64,000 nt of DNA from Pelagimonas sp017744045 (GTDB lineage Bacteria; Pseudomonadota; Alphaproteobacteria; Rhodobacterales; Rhodobacteraceae), in the NCBI RefSeq assembly GCF_017744045.1, contig NZ_JAGHRD010000004.1. The stretch is one strand, 5' to 3'. The notes beneath the pieces were generated by a model that saw only the letters and a list, made by a program, of their open reading frames with translations, was not told the DNA's origin and did no database searches. The position numbers and the translations under genes are program-made. Positions 52,743-60,878 of the stretch are shown here, piece by piece (positions within the stretch are counted from its first letter, which is position 1; every line of letters starts with the position of its first letter).

Positions 52743-53285
52743 TTACGCTTTGCGCCATGCGCCAGAGGCCAAACCGTCCAGCGTCCAATCACCGACGGAC
52801 CACCGCACAAGACGCAGGCAGGGCAGCCCCACATGGGCTGTCATGCGACGCACCTGACGGTTGCGCCCCTCGGTGATGGTGAGTTTCAACCAGGCATCGG
52901 GCACAGTTTTGCGAAACCGGACCGGAGGCGTTCGCGGCCAAAGATCAGGCGGATCAATCAGCTCCGCTTTGGCCGGGCGCGTCATGCCATCTTTCAGCTC
53001 CACTCCGGATTGCAGCGCTGCAATCTGGTCCTCAGACGGGCGTCCTTCGACCTGAACAAGATAGGTCTTGGGCTTTTTGAACTTGGGATGCGCGATTTTC
53101 GCCTGCAAGCGCCCGTCATCGGTGAGAACCAATAACCCCTCACTGTCCCGATCCAAGCGTCCCGCCGGGTAAACCTTTGGCACGTCAATGTAATTGGACA
53201 GGGTTTCGCGTTTGCTGCCCTCGGTACCCTTGTCAGTGAATTGCGACAGCACGCCAAATGGCTTGTTGAACAAAATGACCGTCAT
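52743..53285 (-). CDS. RluE-like pseudouridine synthase
   Basis: A 180-residue RsuA-family enzyme without an S4 domain. The catalytic motif is GRLDRDSEGLL (Asp as nucleophile, about residue 46) and the RluE/RsuA C-terminal motif is EGRNRQVRRM. The short form resembles RluE, which modifies U2457 of 23S rRNA. Its start overlaps the tadA stop by ATGA, so the pair is translated together. The start at 53285 has GGAGCG upstream. Confidence 0.9.
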   Translation of the reverse strand: MTVILFNKPFGVLSQFTDKGTEGSKRETLSNYIDVPKVYPAGRLDRDSEGLLVLTDDGRLQAKIAHPKFKKPKTYLVQVEGRPSEDQIAALQSGVELKDGMTRPAKAELIDPPDLWPRTPPVRFRKTVPDAWLKLTITEGRNRQVRRMTAHVGLPCLRLVRWSVGDWTLDGLASGAWRKA

Positions 53286-53734
53286 GACCGGCGCTCCGCA
53301 AAAAAGGATTTCAAAAGCGCCGCTGCAGGGGCTTCGCCGATCCCGTCGAAAACCTCTGGCACATGGTGGCATTGCGATTGATCATAAATCCTCGGCCCTT
53401 GCAGGACACCGCCGGATTTCGGATCGCTTGCCCCGAAATAAAGACGCCGAATGCGGGCAAAGGAAATGGCGGTTGCGCACATTGGACAGGGTTCCAAAGT
53501 CACATAAAGGTCGTGATCAGGCAGACGTTCCGCATTTAATCGCGCGCAGGCCTCTCGGATCACCAAAACCTCGGCATGGGCCGTCGGATCGCTCAATTCG
53601 CGTGTGCGATTGCCCGCCTGCGCCACAATCTGCCCCTGCGGGTCAACGATTACCGCGCCAACCGGCACTTCGCCGCGTGCGGCGGCGGCGCGGGCCTCGT
53701 CCAGGGCGATATCCATATAGCTGCGAAAGGTCAT
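53282..53734 (-). CDS. tadA: tRNA adenosine(34) deaminase
   Basis: A 150-residue zinc deaminase converting A34 to inosine in tRNA-Arg(ACG). The zinc/catalytic motifs are HAEVLVI (His-Ala-Glu) and PCPMCATA (Cys-x2-Cys), with FGASDPKSGG further on. It may be called only 'nucleoside deaminase' by similarity. It overlaps the RluE-like gene and is divergent from rluB. Confidence 0.92.
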   Translation of the reverse strand: MTFRSYMDIALDEARAAAARGEVPVGAVIVDPQGQIVAQAGNRTRELSDPTAHAEVLVIREACARLNAERLPDHDLYVTLEPCPMCATAISFARIRRLYFGASDPKSGGVLQGPRIYDQSQCHHVPEVFDGIGEAPAAALLKSFFAERRS

Positions 53735-53816
53735 GCCGCCCTATAGCCTCTGTCGCGCAAATGGGCTAGTCGTGTTGCTTTCAACCCGCATGGCCGCCAG
53801 ATCGAAAGGTGCCTCA

Positions 53817-54743
53817 ATGACAGCTTCTGACACCCCCAAAGGGGATCGCATCGCCAAAGTCATCGCCCGCGCCGGCGTGGCCAGCCGTCGGGATGTGGAG
53901 CGTATGATCGAAGAGGGGCGGGTTTCGGTGAATGGCAAGGTCATCGAACGCGCGGCCTTGAACGTCACCGACAAGGATATGATCGAGGTGGACGGCAAAG
54001 CGCTGGCAACCCCGGACGCAGCCCGTCTTTGGCTGTATCACAAGCCAACCGGATTGGTCACAACCGATAGGGACGAAAAGGGCCGCCAGACCATTTACGA
54101 TTCCCTACCCGAGGACATGCCCCGCGTGATGAGCGTGGGCCGGCTTGACCTCAATTCCGAAGGTCTTTTGCTGCTCACCAATGATGGCGGGATCAAACGC
54201 AAGCTTGAACTGCCCTCTACCGGATGGCTGCGCAAATACCGTGTTCGGGTGAATGGCCGCCCGACAGATGAAACGTTCGAACCTCTCCGCAAGGGGATCG
54301 AGGTAGAGGGGCAGAGGTTCCAGCCCATGACCGTGTCCATTGACCGCCAGCAAGGGGCCAATTGCTGGCTGACGGTCGGGCTTCGCGAGGGGAAAAACCG
54401 CGAAATCCGCCGTGCGATGCATGATGTGGGCATGGTGGTGAATCGGTTGATCCGGGTGTCCTATGGTCCGTTCCAGCTGGGGCAGCTGAAGCAGGGAGAG
54501 GTCGAAGAGATTCGCCGCCGCGTGTTGCGGGATCAATTGGGCCTTGAAGAAGAGGAAAAGACCGGAACAGCCAAGCGCGCGGTTCGACGCAATCGTAAAG
54601 ATGTTCCCACTTCGAAGCCCGGCGCGCGCCCTAAGGTCAAACCGAAAGGCAGAAGCAGCACACCAGAAAAGCGTGGCAAACCACTGACTCGAAAAGATAA
54701 AGACCGAGACACCAACAAAGCCAGTCGCCCTAAGCGGCGTTAG
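53817..54743 (+). CDS. rluB: Ribosomal large subunit pseudouridine synthase B
   Basis: A 308-residue enzyme: an S4 RNA-binding domain (RIAKVIARAGVASRRDVERM) and a catalytic domain with GRLDLNSEGLL; the C-terminal motif is EGKNREIRRAM. A basic, low-complexity tail of about 70 residues follows (RAVRRNRKD onward), as often in RluB. It modifies U2605 of 23S rRNA. The start at 53817 has AAAGGTG. Confidence 0.93.
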   Translation: MTASDTPKGDRIAKVIARAGVASRRDVERMIEEGRVSVNGKVIERAALNVTDKDMIEVDGKALATPDAARLWLYHKPTGLVTTDRDEKGRQTIYDSLPEDMPRVMSVGRLDLNSEGLLLLTNDGGIKRKLELPSTGWLRKYRVRVNGRPTDETFEPLRKGIEVEGQRFQPMTVSIDRQQGANCWLTVGLREGKNREIRRAMHDVGMVVNRLIRVSYGPFQLGQLKQGEVEEIRRRVLRDQLGLEEEEKTGTAKRAVRRNRKDVPTSKPGARPKVKPKGRSSTPEKRGKPLTRKDKDRDTNKASRPKRR

Positions 54744-54818
54744 CATCTGGTTAACTCTTCTTGATAATTCCCGTGTGTCGCCCAGTTTTTGCCCGGATTC
54801 GCGCGCAAGTTCGGGCGC

Positions 54819-55016
54819 ATGATGATTACGTTTCTAGCTCTCGTGACCTTTGCGGCGACCATGTATCTGATCTTGGGCAACCTGCCCATGGTCGCACGTG
54901 ATACATATGACGCCCTTGCTGCGACCACCCAACGCGCGCAGGCGCAGGGGCAGTTGAAACCCCGTCTGGCCTTTGCGGCACTTTGGGTGCTGATTTTCGC
55001 CTTGAGCTGTTTCTGA
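54819..55016 (+). CDS. Small membrane protein before the XpaC-like genes
   Basis: A 65-residue protein with two hydrophobic helices (about residues 2-22 and 48-64) and a short polar loop. No family recognised. The Shine-Dalgarno is weak; the second ATG (54822) is an alternative. It ends 11 bases before the XpaC-like gene at 55028 on the same strand, so it likely shares a transcript with the XpaC/TelA module. Confidence 0.6.
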   Translation: MMITFLALVTFAATMYLILGNLPMVARDTYDALAATTQRAQAQGQLKPRLAFAALWVLIFALSCF

Positions 55017-55027
55017 GGGAGAGTTGC

Positions 55028-55858
55028 ATGCACAACCTCCGCAAACATCCCCGCCATGCCGATGCCCCGGTTTTTGATTCCAGCCTGAATGTCATGTTCC
55101 TGGCGGCCTTCCCGTTGCTGCTGTGGTTTTTCCAAGGCTCGCTTAGCGGGATCGCCAGCGCGCTGCTGCAGATGGGGCTGTTTTCCATAGCCTTACGCCT
55201 GATCTACCGTGGGCAGCGCATTCAGCGTGTCTATGATCTGTCGGAAATTGCCAAAAAACCTGTGCTTCCCTACAAAATCCTGGGGTCTACACTGATTGGC
55301 GTTGTTGTCTTCCTTTTGGCCGGGCACCAGTTCATGTCTCTTCTGCCCCCTGTGGTTTTGGGCGTGGTTGCAACCGGGCTGAGCCTGACGGCTTTTGGTT
55401 TGGACCCCCTAAAAGACAAAGGTCAGGACAATCCAGAACTGATGAACCGCCTTGCAGCGGAGCATAGATGGGATGCCGCCGAGGATGCCCTGGCACAAGT
55501 CACGGATCGCATTGAACTTTTGGATGATCCGGAACTGACACTGAAGTCAGACGCCACCCGCGCCATGGTCATGCGTTTGATGCGCAGCTTTGGCACCAAC
55601 CCGCGTTGCGTTCAAAGAATTGGCAAACTTGTAGAGCGCATGACCCAGATTCTGCGCAATGAAACGCAAAAGCTTGAACAGGACTGGCACAGTGACAAAC
55701 ATCTTTTGGCGCGCAAGCGGTTCCTGTTGAAACTCGACGTCCTCAGCGAGTCCTTTGAGACGCACGCCCGCGAAGGCAGTGAACGCACCGGTCGTGATGC
55801 CTTTGACCTTGAGGCTGACCTGCTGCTTGACCGCATGCCGCATGAAACAGCTGCGTGA
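55028..55858 (+). CDS. XpaC-like membrane protein (5-bromo-4-chloroindolyl phosphate hydrolysis family), paralogue A
   Basis: A 276-residue protein with three or four N-terminal membrane helices (about 20-36, 43-60, 86-122) and a cytoplasmic alpha-helical domain. The junction FGLDPLKDKG (124-132) is the same as FGIDPMKDKG in the protein encoded at 56077, showing they are paralogues. The XpaC family (PF10112 type) is commonly adjacent to TelA. The function is unknown despite the family name. The start at 55028 has GAGGGAGAG. Confidence 0.8.
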   Translation: MHNLRKHPRHADAPVFDSSLNVMFLAAFPLLLWFFQGSLSGIASALLQMGLFSIALRLIYRGQRIQRVYDLSEIAKKPVLPYKILGSTLIGVVVFLLAGHQFMSLLPPVVLGVVATGLSLTAFGLDPLKDKGQDNPELMNRLAAEHRWDAAEDALAQVTDRIELLDDPELTLKSDATRAMVMRLMRSFGTNPRCVQRIGKLVERMTQILRNETQKLEQDWHSDKHLLARKRFLLKLDVLSESFETHAREGSERTGRDAFDLEADLLLDRMPHETAA

Positions 55859-55985
55859 CATAAGCGGTCTGCTGCCTGTCTGACGCGTTAACGCCCCAGT
55901 TCCCCCTAGCGTGACGGCGGTTTTGTGCCTAAGTTACTTTGAGCCTGAGTTAATTGGGTGAAACCAGATAGAACCGGGGGGTTTC

Positions 55986-56075
55986 ATGTCCGGAAACGGC
56001 TTGCAAAAGCTTAGCTATATTTTGTTGATTATTCTTCTCTTCGGCCTGACCACGGGCGTGTTGGGAGGCCTTTGA
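55986..56075 (+). CDS. 29-residue single-helix membrane micropeptide
   Basis: An ATG at 55986 with GGGGG upstream opens a 29-codon frame, ending with TGA one base before the ATG of the XpaC-like gene at 56077. The product is a polar start (MSGNGLQKLS) and one hydrophobic helix (YILLIILLFGLTTGVLGGL). The Shine-Dalgarno of the next gene (GGGAGG at 56063-56068) lies inside it, so the two are coupled. The composition is that of a real single-pass micropeptide, but conservation is untested. Confidence 0.55.
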   Translation: MSGNGLQKLSYILLIILLFGLTTGVLGGL

Positions 56076-56076
56076 G

Positions 56077-56967
56077 ATGGCGCAGCGTTATGGCGGGCAA
56101 TTCAGCCCTGACGGCTCTTCTGACGACATCGATGATGCGCCACGTCCGAAAGGGGCCTATCACAAGGCCACGGTTCATCCCGTCGGGGCCAAATCAAACA
56201 TCATGTTCATTCCGCCGATCATCTTGGCCGGGACCTCGATCTTTGGCGGGGCGATCAGCATGGCCATTGGCCTTTTAGGGGCCGGTACGCTGATTCTTGG
56301 GGCCTGGATGCTGCGCGAGGGGCTGATTGCCCATGCGGCCTATGACGAACGCAAGGTTGCGCGCCGCCCGGGGTTTCCGCGCAAGATCGCAGCGGCAGTT
56401 TTGACCGGTCTGGGCGCCGGCATCGCCGCCTATAGTTCGGAGCCGGGGCTGATCGCGCCATTGATCTTTGGCGGGGCGGCTGGCGCACTGCATATCGGGG
56501 CCTTTGGCATCGATCCGATGAAAGACAAAGGCATGGAAGGCATCGATTCCTTCCAACAGGATCGTGTAGCCCGCGTGGTCGACGAGGCTGAATCGCATCT
56601 TGAGGCAATGGCCGACGCGGTCAAACGCGCCGGGGATCGCAAGGTTGAGGCGCGGGTTGAGCGTTTTCAGACCAAGGTGCGCGAAATGATCCGCACGGTC
56701 GAAGAGGATCCACGCGACCTGACCGCCGCCAAAAAGTACTTGGGTGTCTATTTGATGGGCGCACGTGACGCCGCCGTCAAATTTTCCGACATTTATTCGC
56801 GCAACGAAGATCGTGACGCCCGCAGCAGCTTTATGATGCTGCTCACCGATCTCGAAGAAAGCTTTGGCAAGAAGACCGAGAAACTTCTGCTGGATAACAA
56901 CGCCGATCTGGCGGTCGAAATTGATGTGTTGCGGGATCGTCTGCAACGCGAGGGAGTACGCCTGTAA
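56077..56967 (+). CDS. XpaC-like membrane protein (5-bromo-4-chloroindolyl phosphate hydrolysis family), paralogue B
   Basis: A 296-residue protein: about 40 polar residues, then hydrophobic helices (about 44-80 and 103-145), the shared FGIDPMKDKG junction (143-152), and a long alpha-helical cytoplasmic domain (about 160-296). Homologous to paralogue A at 55028 but with a longer N-terminal tail. It lies directly upstream of telA (24-base gap). XpaC and TelA are thought to act together at the membrane (established as neighbours; the mechanism is not known). Confidence 0.85.
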   Translation: MAQRYGGQFSPDGSSDDIDDAPRPKGAYHKATVHPVGAKSNIMFIPPIILAGTSIFGGAISMAIGLLGAGTLILGAWMLREGLIAHAAYDERKVARRPGFPRKIAAAVLTGLGAGIAAYSSEPGLIAPLIFGGAAGALHIGAFGIDPMKDKGMEGIDSFQQDRVARVVDEAESHLEAMADAVKRAGDRKVEARVERFQTKVREMIRTVEEDPRDLTAAKKYLGVYLMGARDAAVKFSDIYSRNEDRDARSSFMMLLTDLEESFGKKTEKLLLDNNADLAVEIDVLRDRLQREGVRL

Positions 56968-56991
56968 CAAGGCACAGTTTAGGGGAAGTCC

Positions 56992-58188
56992 ATGTCTGAG
57001 AATGTACGCAAACAGGCCGAAGAGGCCCTGGCGCTGGTTGATGAGGTCAATGCCGTGATCCTGCCGGAACCGGGTGAAGCCAACGCAATCGTGCCTTTGG
57101 CCGATGCCACGCCAGAAGTCGGCGAGGAAATCCGCACGCGGATGGATGAAATCGACATGGAAGACACCAATTCCATCGTCTCCTTTGGCTCTGCCGCCCA
57201 GGCCGAATTGCAAGAGATCAGCCAGGCGATGCTGACCGATGTACGCAACAAGGATGTTGGCCCGGCGGGCGACGGGTTGCGTAACATGGTCACCACCATT
57301 CGCGGCTTTTCCGTTTCGGAACTGGATGTGCGTCGTGAACGCACCTGGTGGGAAAAGCTGATCGGTCGCGCCGCACCTTTCGCAAAATTCACCGCGCGTT
57401 TTGAAACCGTTCAGGGCCAGATCGACAAGATCACCGATGATCTCCTGAAGCACGAGCACACGCTGCTGAAAGACATCAAATCGCTGGATCTGCTCTATGA
57501 AAAGACCCTGCAATTCTACGATGAACTGGCGCTGTATATCGCTGCAGGCGAAGAAAAACTGAACGTTCTTGACACAGTCGACATCCCAGCCAAAGAGGCC
57601 GAAGTACAGGCCGCGGATGAAAATGATCAGGTGATGAAAGCGCAAGAGCTGCGCGATCTGCGTGCCGCGCGTGATGATCTGGAACGCCGCGTGCATGACC
57701 TCAAACTGACTCGTCAGGTAACCATGCAATCGCTGCCCTCGATCCGTCTGGTTCAGGAAAACGACAAATCGCTGGTGACCAAGATCAACTCGACCCTGGT
57801 CAATACCGTACCGCTCTGGGAAACCCAACTGGCACAGGCGGTGACCATCCAGCGTTCGGCCCAGGCAGCTGCAGCTGTACGTGACGCTAATGACCTGACC
57901 AATGAGCTTCTGACCTCCAACGCGGCCAATCTGCGCGAAAGCAACAAGATGATCCGCGAAGAGATGGAGCGTGGTGTCTTTGACATCGAAGCGGTCAAGC
58001 AAGCCAATGCGGACCTGATCGGCACAATTCAGGAAAGCCTGCAAATCGCCGACGAAGGCAAGGCGCGCCGCGCCAAGGCCGAGGAAGAGCTCAAAAAGAT
58101 GGAAGCGGATCTGCGCGATACCCTGGCCTCGGCCAAGGCGCGCAAGGACGGCGTTGGCGACAACGCAGGCACAGCCGTTCCGGCCTAA
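56992..58188 (+). CDS. telA: Toxic anion resistance protein TelA
   Basis: A 398-residue, mostly helical cytoplasmic protein of the TelA/KlaA family. Long coiled-coil stretches are visible (YEKTLQFYDELALYIAAGEE, LVNTVPLWETQLAQAVTIQR). The WWEKLIGRAAPFAKF motif (about residue 120) and the central PSIRLVQENDKSLV are family hallmarks. TelA was found in tellurite-resistance operons; homologues are linked to resistance to cell-wall and envelope stress. The start at 56992 has AGGGGAAG. Confidence 0.92.
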   Translation: MSENVRKQAEEALALVDEVNAVILPEPGEANAIVPLADATPEVGEEIRTRMDEIDMEDTNSIVSFGSAAQAELQEISQAMLTDVRNKDVGPAGDGLRNMVTTIRGFSVSELDVRRERTWWEKLIGRAAPFAKFTARFETVQGQIDKITDDLLKHEHTLLKDIKSLDLLYEKTLQFYDELALYIAAGEEKLNVLDTVDIPAKEAEVQAADENDQVMKAQELRDLRAARDDLERRVHDLKLTRQVTMQSLPSIRLVQENDKSLVTKINSTLVNTVPLWETQLAQAVTIQRSAQAAAAVRDANDLTNELLTSNAANLRESNKMIREEMERGVFDIEAVKQANADLIGTIQESLQIADEGKARRAKAEEELKKMEADLRDTLASAKARKDGVGDNAGTAVPA

Positions 58189-58193
58189 ATCGC

Positions 58194-59168
58194 TTGAGAC
58201 GGCGCAGGTTCATCCCGGCTCTTGCAGCCCTAATTGGAGTCGCAGCTCTTGCCAGCTGCGACTCCTCACGACTTGCGCCGCGCAAAACATCTGTAACACC
58301 CGCCGCGCGACCTGCGGCGCTGGTGCCTCGCCCGGCTCCAAAGCCTGCGCCAAAACCCGCAGGCCCCTCTGCCGCCAGTCAAAGCCTGATCGACTATTAC
58401 GCGCGCGTTCAAAATGACCTTTTGGTGCGTGGATTGCTGCGCACGGATGGCGGCGGCCCGGATACCGTGTTCACCGACACAATGCTGATCCGAAATTTCG
58501 AACAGATCGCATTGGCCGAAGAATATGAGCGCGGCGCGGGGCTGAAACCGTCCTCTGGCTCGCCCAGTGCGGTCAAGAAATGGACCAAACCCATTCGCAT
58601 GACAGTCGAATTCGGCAAAGGCGTGGCCCAGGATCAGATCCCGCAGGACACCGCCCGCGTCTCGGCCTATGCAGCGCGGCTATCGCGTGTCACAGGGCAC
58701 CCGATTCAGATGGTGGATCGCGGGGCAAATTTCCACGTGCTCTTTATGTCCGAGGATGACAGGGCCCAGATCGCGCCGCGTGTTCAGCAGCTTGTGCCAG
58801 ACGTAAACCCGTCGGCCTTGAGCCTGTTCGACAATCTGCCCCGCTCGATCCATTGCCTGGTCATCGCCTTTTCCGACACGCCGGATGGCTATGATTACGG
58901 GCAAGCGATTGCGATCATTCGTTCGGAACATCCGGAATTGCTGCGTCGCTCCTGCATTCACGAGGAAATTGCGCAAGGTTTGGGCCTTGGCAATGACGAC
59001 CCGCGTGCACGCCCGTCCATCTTTAACGATGATGACGAATTTGCGCTGCTGACGACCCATGACGAAATGCTACTCAAGATCCTCTACGATCCTCGCCTGC
59101 GCCCAGGCATGACCCGTGAACAGGCACGCCCGGTTGTTGTCGAGCGGGCAGCAGCCTTGACGCAATAG
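58194..59168 (+). CDS. DUF2927 lipoprotein with HEE-type site
   Basis: A 324-residue protein. It must start at the TTG (58194), 5 bases after telA, because the lipoprotein signal (RRRRFIPALAALIGVAALAS before Cys22) begins there. A Pro/Ala-rich linker (about 36-60) precedes the DUF2927 domain. Residues 256-258 form HEE in CIHEEIAQGLGLGND, similar to short metallopeptidase-like sites, but a third ligand is not clear. Predicted outer-membrane or periplasmic lipoprotein. Probably translated after telA without its own strong Shine-Dalgarno. Confidence 0.82.
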   Translation: MRRRRFIPALAALIGVAALASCDSSRLAPRKTSVTPAARPAALVPRPAPKPAPKPAGPSAASQSLIDYYARVQNDLLVRGLLRTDGGGPDTVFTDTMLIRNFEQIALAEEYERGAGLKPSSGSPSAVKKWTKPIRMTVEFGKGVAQDQIPQDTARVSAYAARLSRVTGHPIQMVDRGANFHVLFMSEDDRAQIAPRVQQLVPDVNPSALSLFDNLPRSIHCLVIAFSDTPDGYDYGQAIAIIRSEHPELLRRSCIHEEIAQGLGLGNDDPRARPSIFNDDDEFALLTTHDEMLLKILYDPRLRPGMTREQARPVVVERAAALTQ

Positions 59169-59206
59169 GTGCAAAAACTCTCGGATTTTGGGTAAGTTTG
59201 CGGGCG

Positions 59207-59230
59207 ACTGGTACTTTCACCAGTGTTTTC
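59207..59230 (+). terminator. weak hairpin with T run after the DUF2927 gene
   Basis: ACTGGT (59207-59212) and ACCAGT (59219-59224) with a 6-base loop, then GTTTTC. The stem is short; it may only attenuate transcription between the DUF2927 and SPFH genes, which lie 150 bases apart. Confidence 0.35.
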
Positions 59231-59318
59231 CCCTACGAGTTTCGAAATGAGACAGTGGAAACCACGCGCGTGAATGGTTATCTTTTTGCCATCAACGACC
59301 CAGAGGGGACTGCATTTT

Positions 59319-60428
59319 ATGGGCATTTTCGATTTTCTTGCCGGACAGTTTATCGACGTCATCCACTGGGTGGATGACACGCGTGACACGATGGTCTTTC
59401 GCTTTGAGCGCGAAGGGCACGAAATCAAATACGGTGCCAAGCTGACCGTCCGCGAGGGTCAGGCTGCCGTTTTCATTCACGAAGGTCAGCTTGCCGATGT
59501 GTTCACACCGGGCTTGTACATGTTGGAAACCAACAACATGCCCATCATGACATCGCTGCAGCATTGGGATCACGGCTTTAACAGCCCGTTCAAATCCGAG
59601 ATCTATTTTGTGAACACCAACCGGTTCACCGATCTCAAATGGGGCACCAAGAACCCGATCATGCTGCGGGATCCAGAATTTGGCCCAACGCGCATTCGCG
59701 CCTTTGGCACCTATTCGATCAAGGTGGTTGATCCGGCCCTGTTCCTGAAAGAGATTGTTGGCACCGATGGTGAATTCACCATGGATGAGATCAGCTTTCA
59801 GATCCGCAATATCATTGTGCAGGAATTCAGCCAGGCCATCACCAAATCCGGCATTCCGGTGCTCGATATGGCTGCCAATACTGGCGAAGTCGGAAAACTG
59901 GTTGCGCAGGCGATCACCGGCACGATTGCGCAATACGGGCTGGAGCTGCCGGAACTTTATATCGAGAATATTTCGCTGCCGCCTGAGGTCGAAAAGGCCC
60001 TGGACACCCGCACTTCGCGGGGGATCACCGGCAATCTCGATGATCACATGAAGTACAAAGCTGCCGAGGCCATGGGCCAGGGTGGGGCGATGGATCAATC
60101 CATGGGCATGGGCTTTGGTGCCGGGATGGGCATGAATATGGCGCAGCAAATGGGCGGCGCGATGGCCCCAGGCGGTCAGGCCGCACCTGCTGCGGGCATG
60201 GCCCCGCCCCCGCCGCCGGTCGAGCATGTCTGGCATCTGGCGGCGAATGGGCAAACGACCGGCCCGTTCTCCAAGGCTGATCTCGGCCGCATGGCCACCA
60301 GCGGTGAGTTGACCCGCGAAACCCATGTCTGGACCGCTGGTCAGGACGGTTGGAAAAAGGCGGGCGATGTTCAGGAGCTGGCACAGCTCTTTACCATCAT
60401 GCCACCTCCTCCCCCGCCGGCGATGTAA
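59319..60428 (+). CDS. SPFH domain protein with C-terminal GYF_2 domain
   Basis: A 369-residue protein. Residues 1 to about 240 form an SPFH/'virion core'-type domain like YdjI (KYGAKLTVREGQAAVFIHEG, TPGLYMLETNNMPI, RIRAFGTYSIKVVDP). A Gly/Met/Ala/Pro-rich linker (about 250-300) leads to a GYF_2 domain (304-358: VWHLAANGQTTGPFSKADLG, DGWKKA) that binds proline-rich peptides, and the last residues are a Pro run. There is no membrane helix, so scaffold assembly on the inner membrane or with the zinc-ribbon protein is likely (inference). GAGGGGAC precedes the ATG. Confidence 0.9.
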   Translation: MGIFDFLAGQFIDVIHWVDDTRDTMVFRFEREGHEIKYGAKLTVREGQAAVFIHEGQLADVFTPGLYMLETNNMPIMTSLQHWDHGFNSPFKSEIYFVNTNRFTDLKWGTKNPIMLRDPEFGPTRIRAFGTYSIKVVDPALFLKEIVGTDGEFTMDEISFQIRNIIVQEFSQAITKSGIPVLDMAANTGEVGKLVAQAITGTIAQYGLELPELYIENISLPPEVEKALDTRTSRGITGNLDDHMKYKAAEAMGQGGAMDQSMGMGFGAGMGMNMAQQMGGAMAPGGQAAPAAGMAPPPPPVEHVWHLAANGQTTGPFSKADLGRMATSGELTRETHVWTAGQDGWKKAGDVQELAQLFTIMPPPPPPAM

Positions 60429-60806
60429 CTATCCACGGGCCTTTCTGCGCAATTCGATCAAAGCGTGTTCAAGTGTTTTGGTCGCCTCAGCGTAGGAAGG
60501 CCCGTCCAATTCGGTTTCAGCCTTGGCACCGTTCCCTTGTTCCACCAGCAAGGCGATACGCCCCGCTTCTTTGTGAAACTTGGTATGGGCCGTCACCACG
60601 TCTTGGATGTGATGATCCTGCGCCGCGACCGGATCTTTGGTCAGTTCCTGAAGCCAAAGCCCAAGGCCACATTGGTTGTCACAGGCAATATCACGGGCAG
60701 GCTTGGGAAGTTTGTCGACCGAAACAGCATGACGCAGCCTGATTTTCCATTGGCTATGCGCCACCAGTGCCTTACCGACATTTTCTTCTAATTCCGCCAA
60801 GTTCAT
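60429..60806 (-). CDS. Stand-alone CZB (chemoreceptor zinc-binding) domain protein
   Basis: A 125-residue helical protein carrying the full CZB metal site: HSQWKIRL (His17), CGLGLWL (Cys46) and HTKFH (His74, His78). CZB domains bind zinc tightly and usually form part of chemoreceptors or diguanylate cyclases; here there is no other domain. It is on the minus strand between the SPFH and zinc-ribbon genes, its stop abutting the SPFH stop. GGAG precedes its ATG. A role as zinc or oxidant sensor is inferred from the family. Confidence 0.85.
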   Translation of the reverse strand: MNLAELEENVGKALVAHSQWKIRLRHAVSVDKLPKPARDIACDNQCGLGLWLQELTKDPVAAQDHHIQDVVTAHTKFHKEAGRIALLVEQGNGAKAETELDGPSYAEATKTLEHALIELRRKARG

Positions 60807-60878
60807 GCAACAAACTCCGTATCAAGGGCAATTTTCGATACCTTGCCCCAACGACACTTACTCCAGGGTTAAAAGCTG

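Noticed and set aside
56275..58044. Minus-strand open frame of 589 codons
   Set aside because: It spans the antisense of XpaC and telA, both clear families with good ribosome binding sites.
59292..60326. Minus-strand open frame of 344 codons
   Set aside because: Antisense of the SPFH-GYF_2 gene; no Shine-Dalgarno or recognisable domain.
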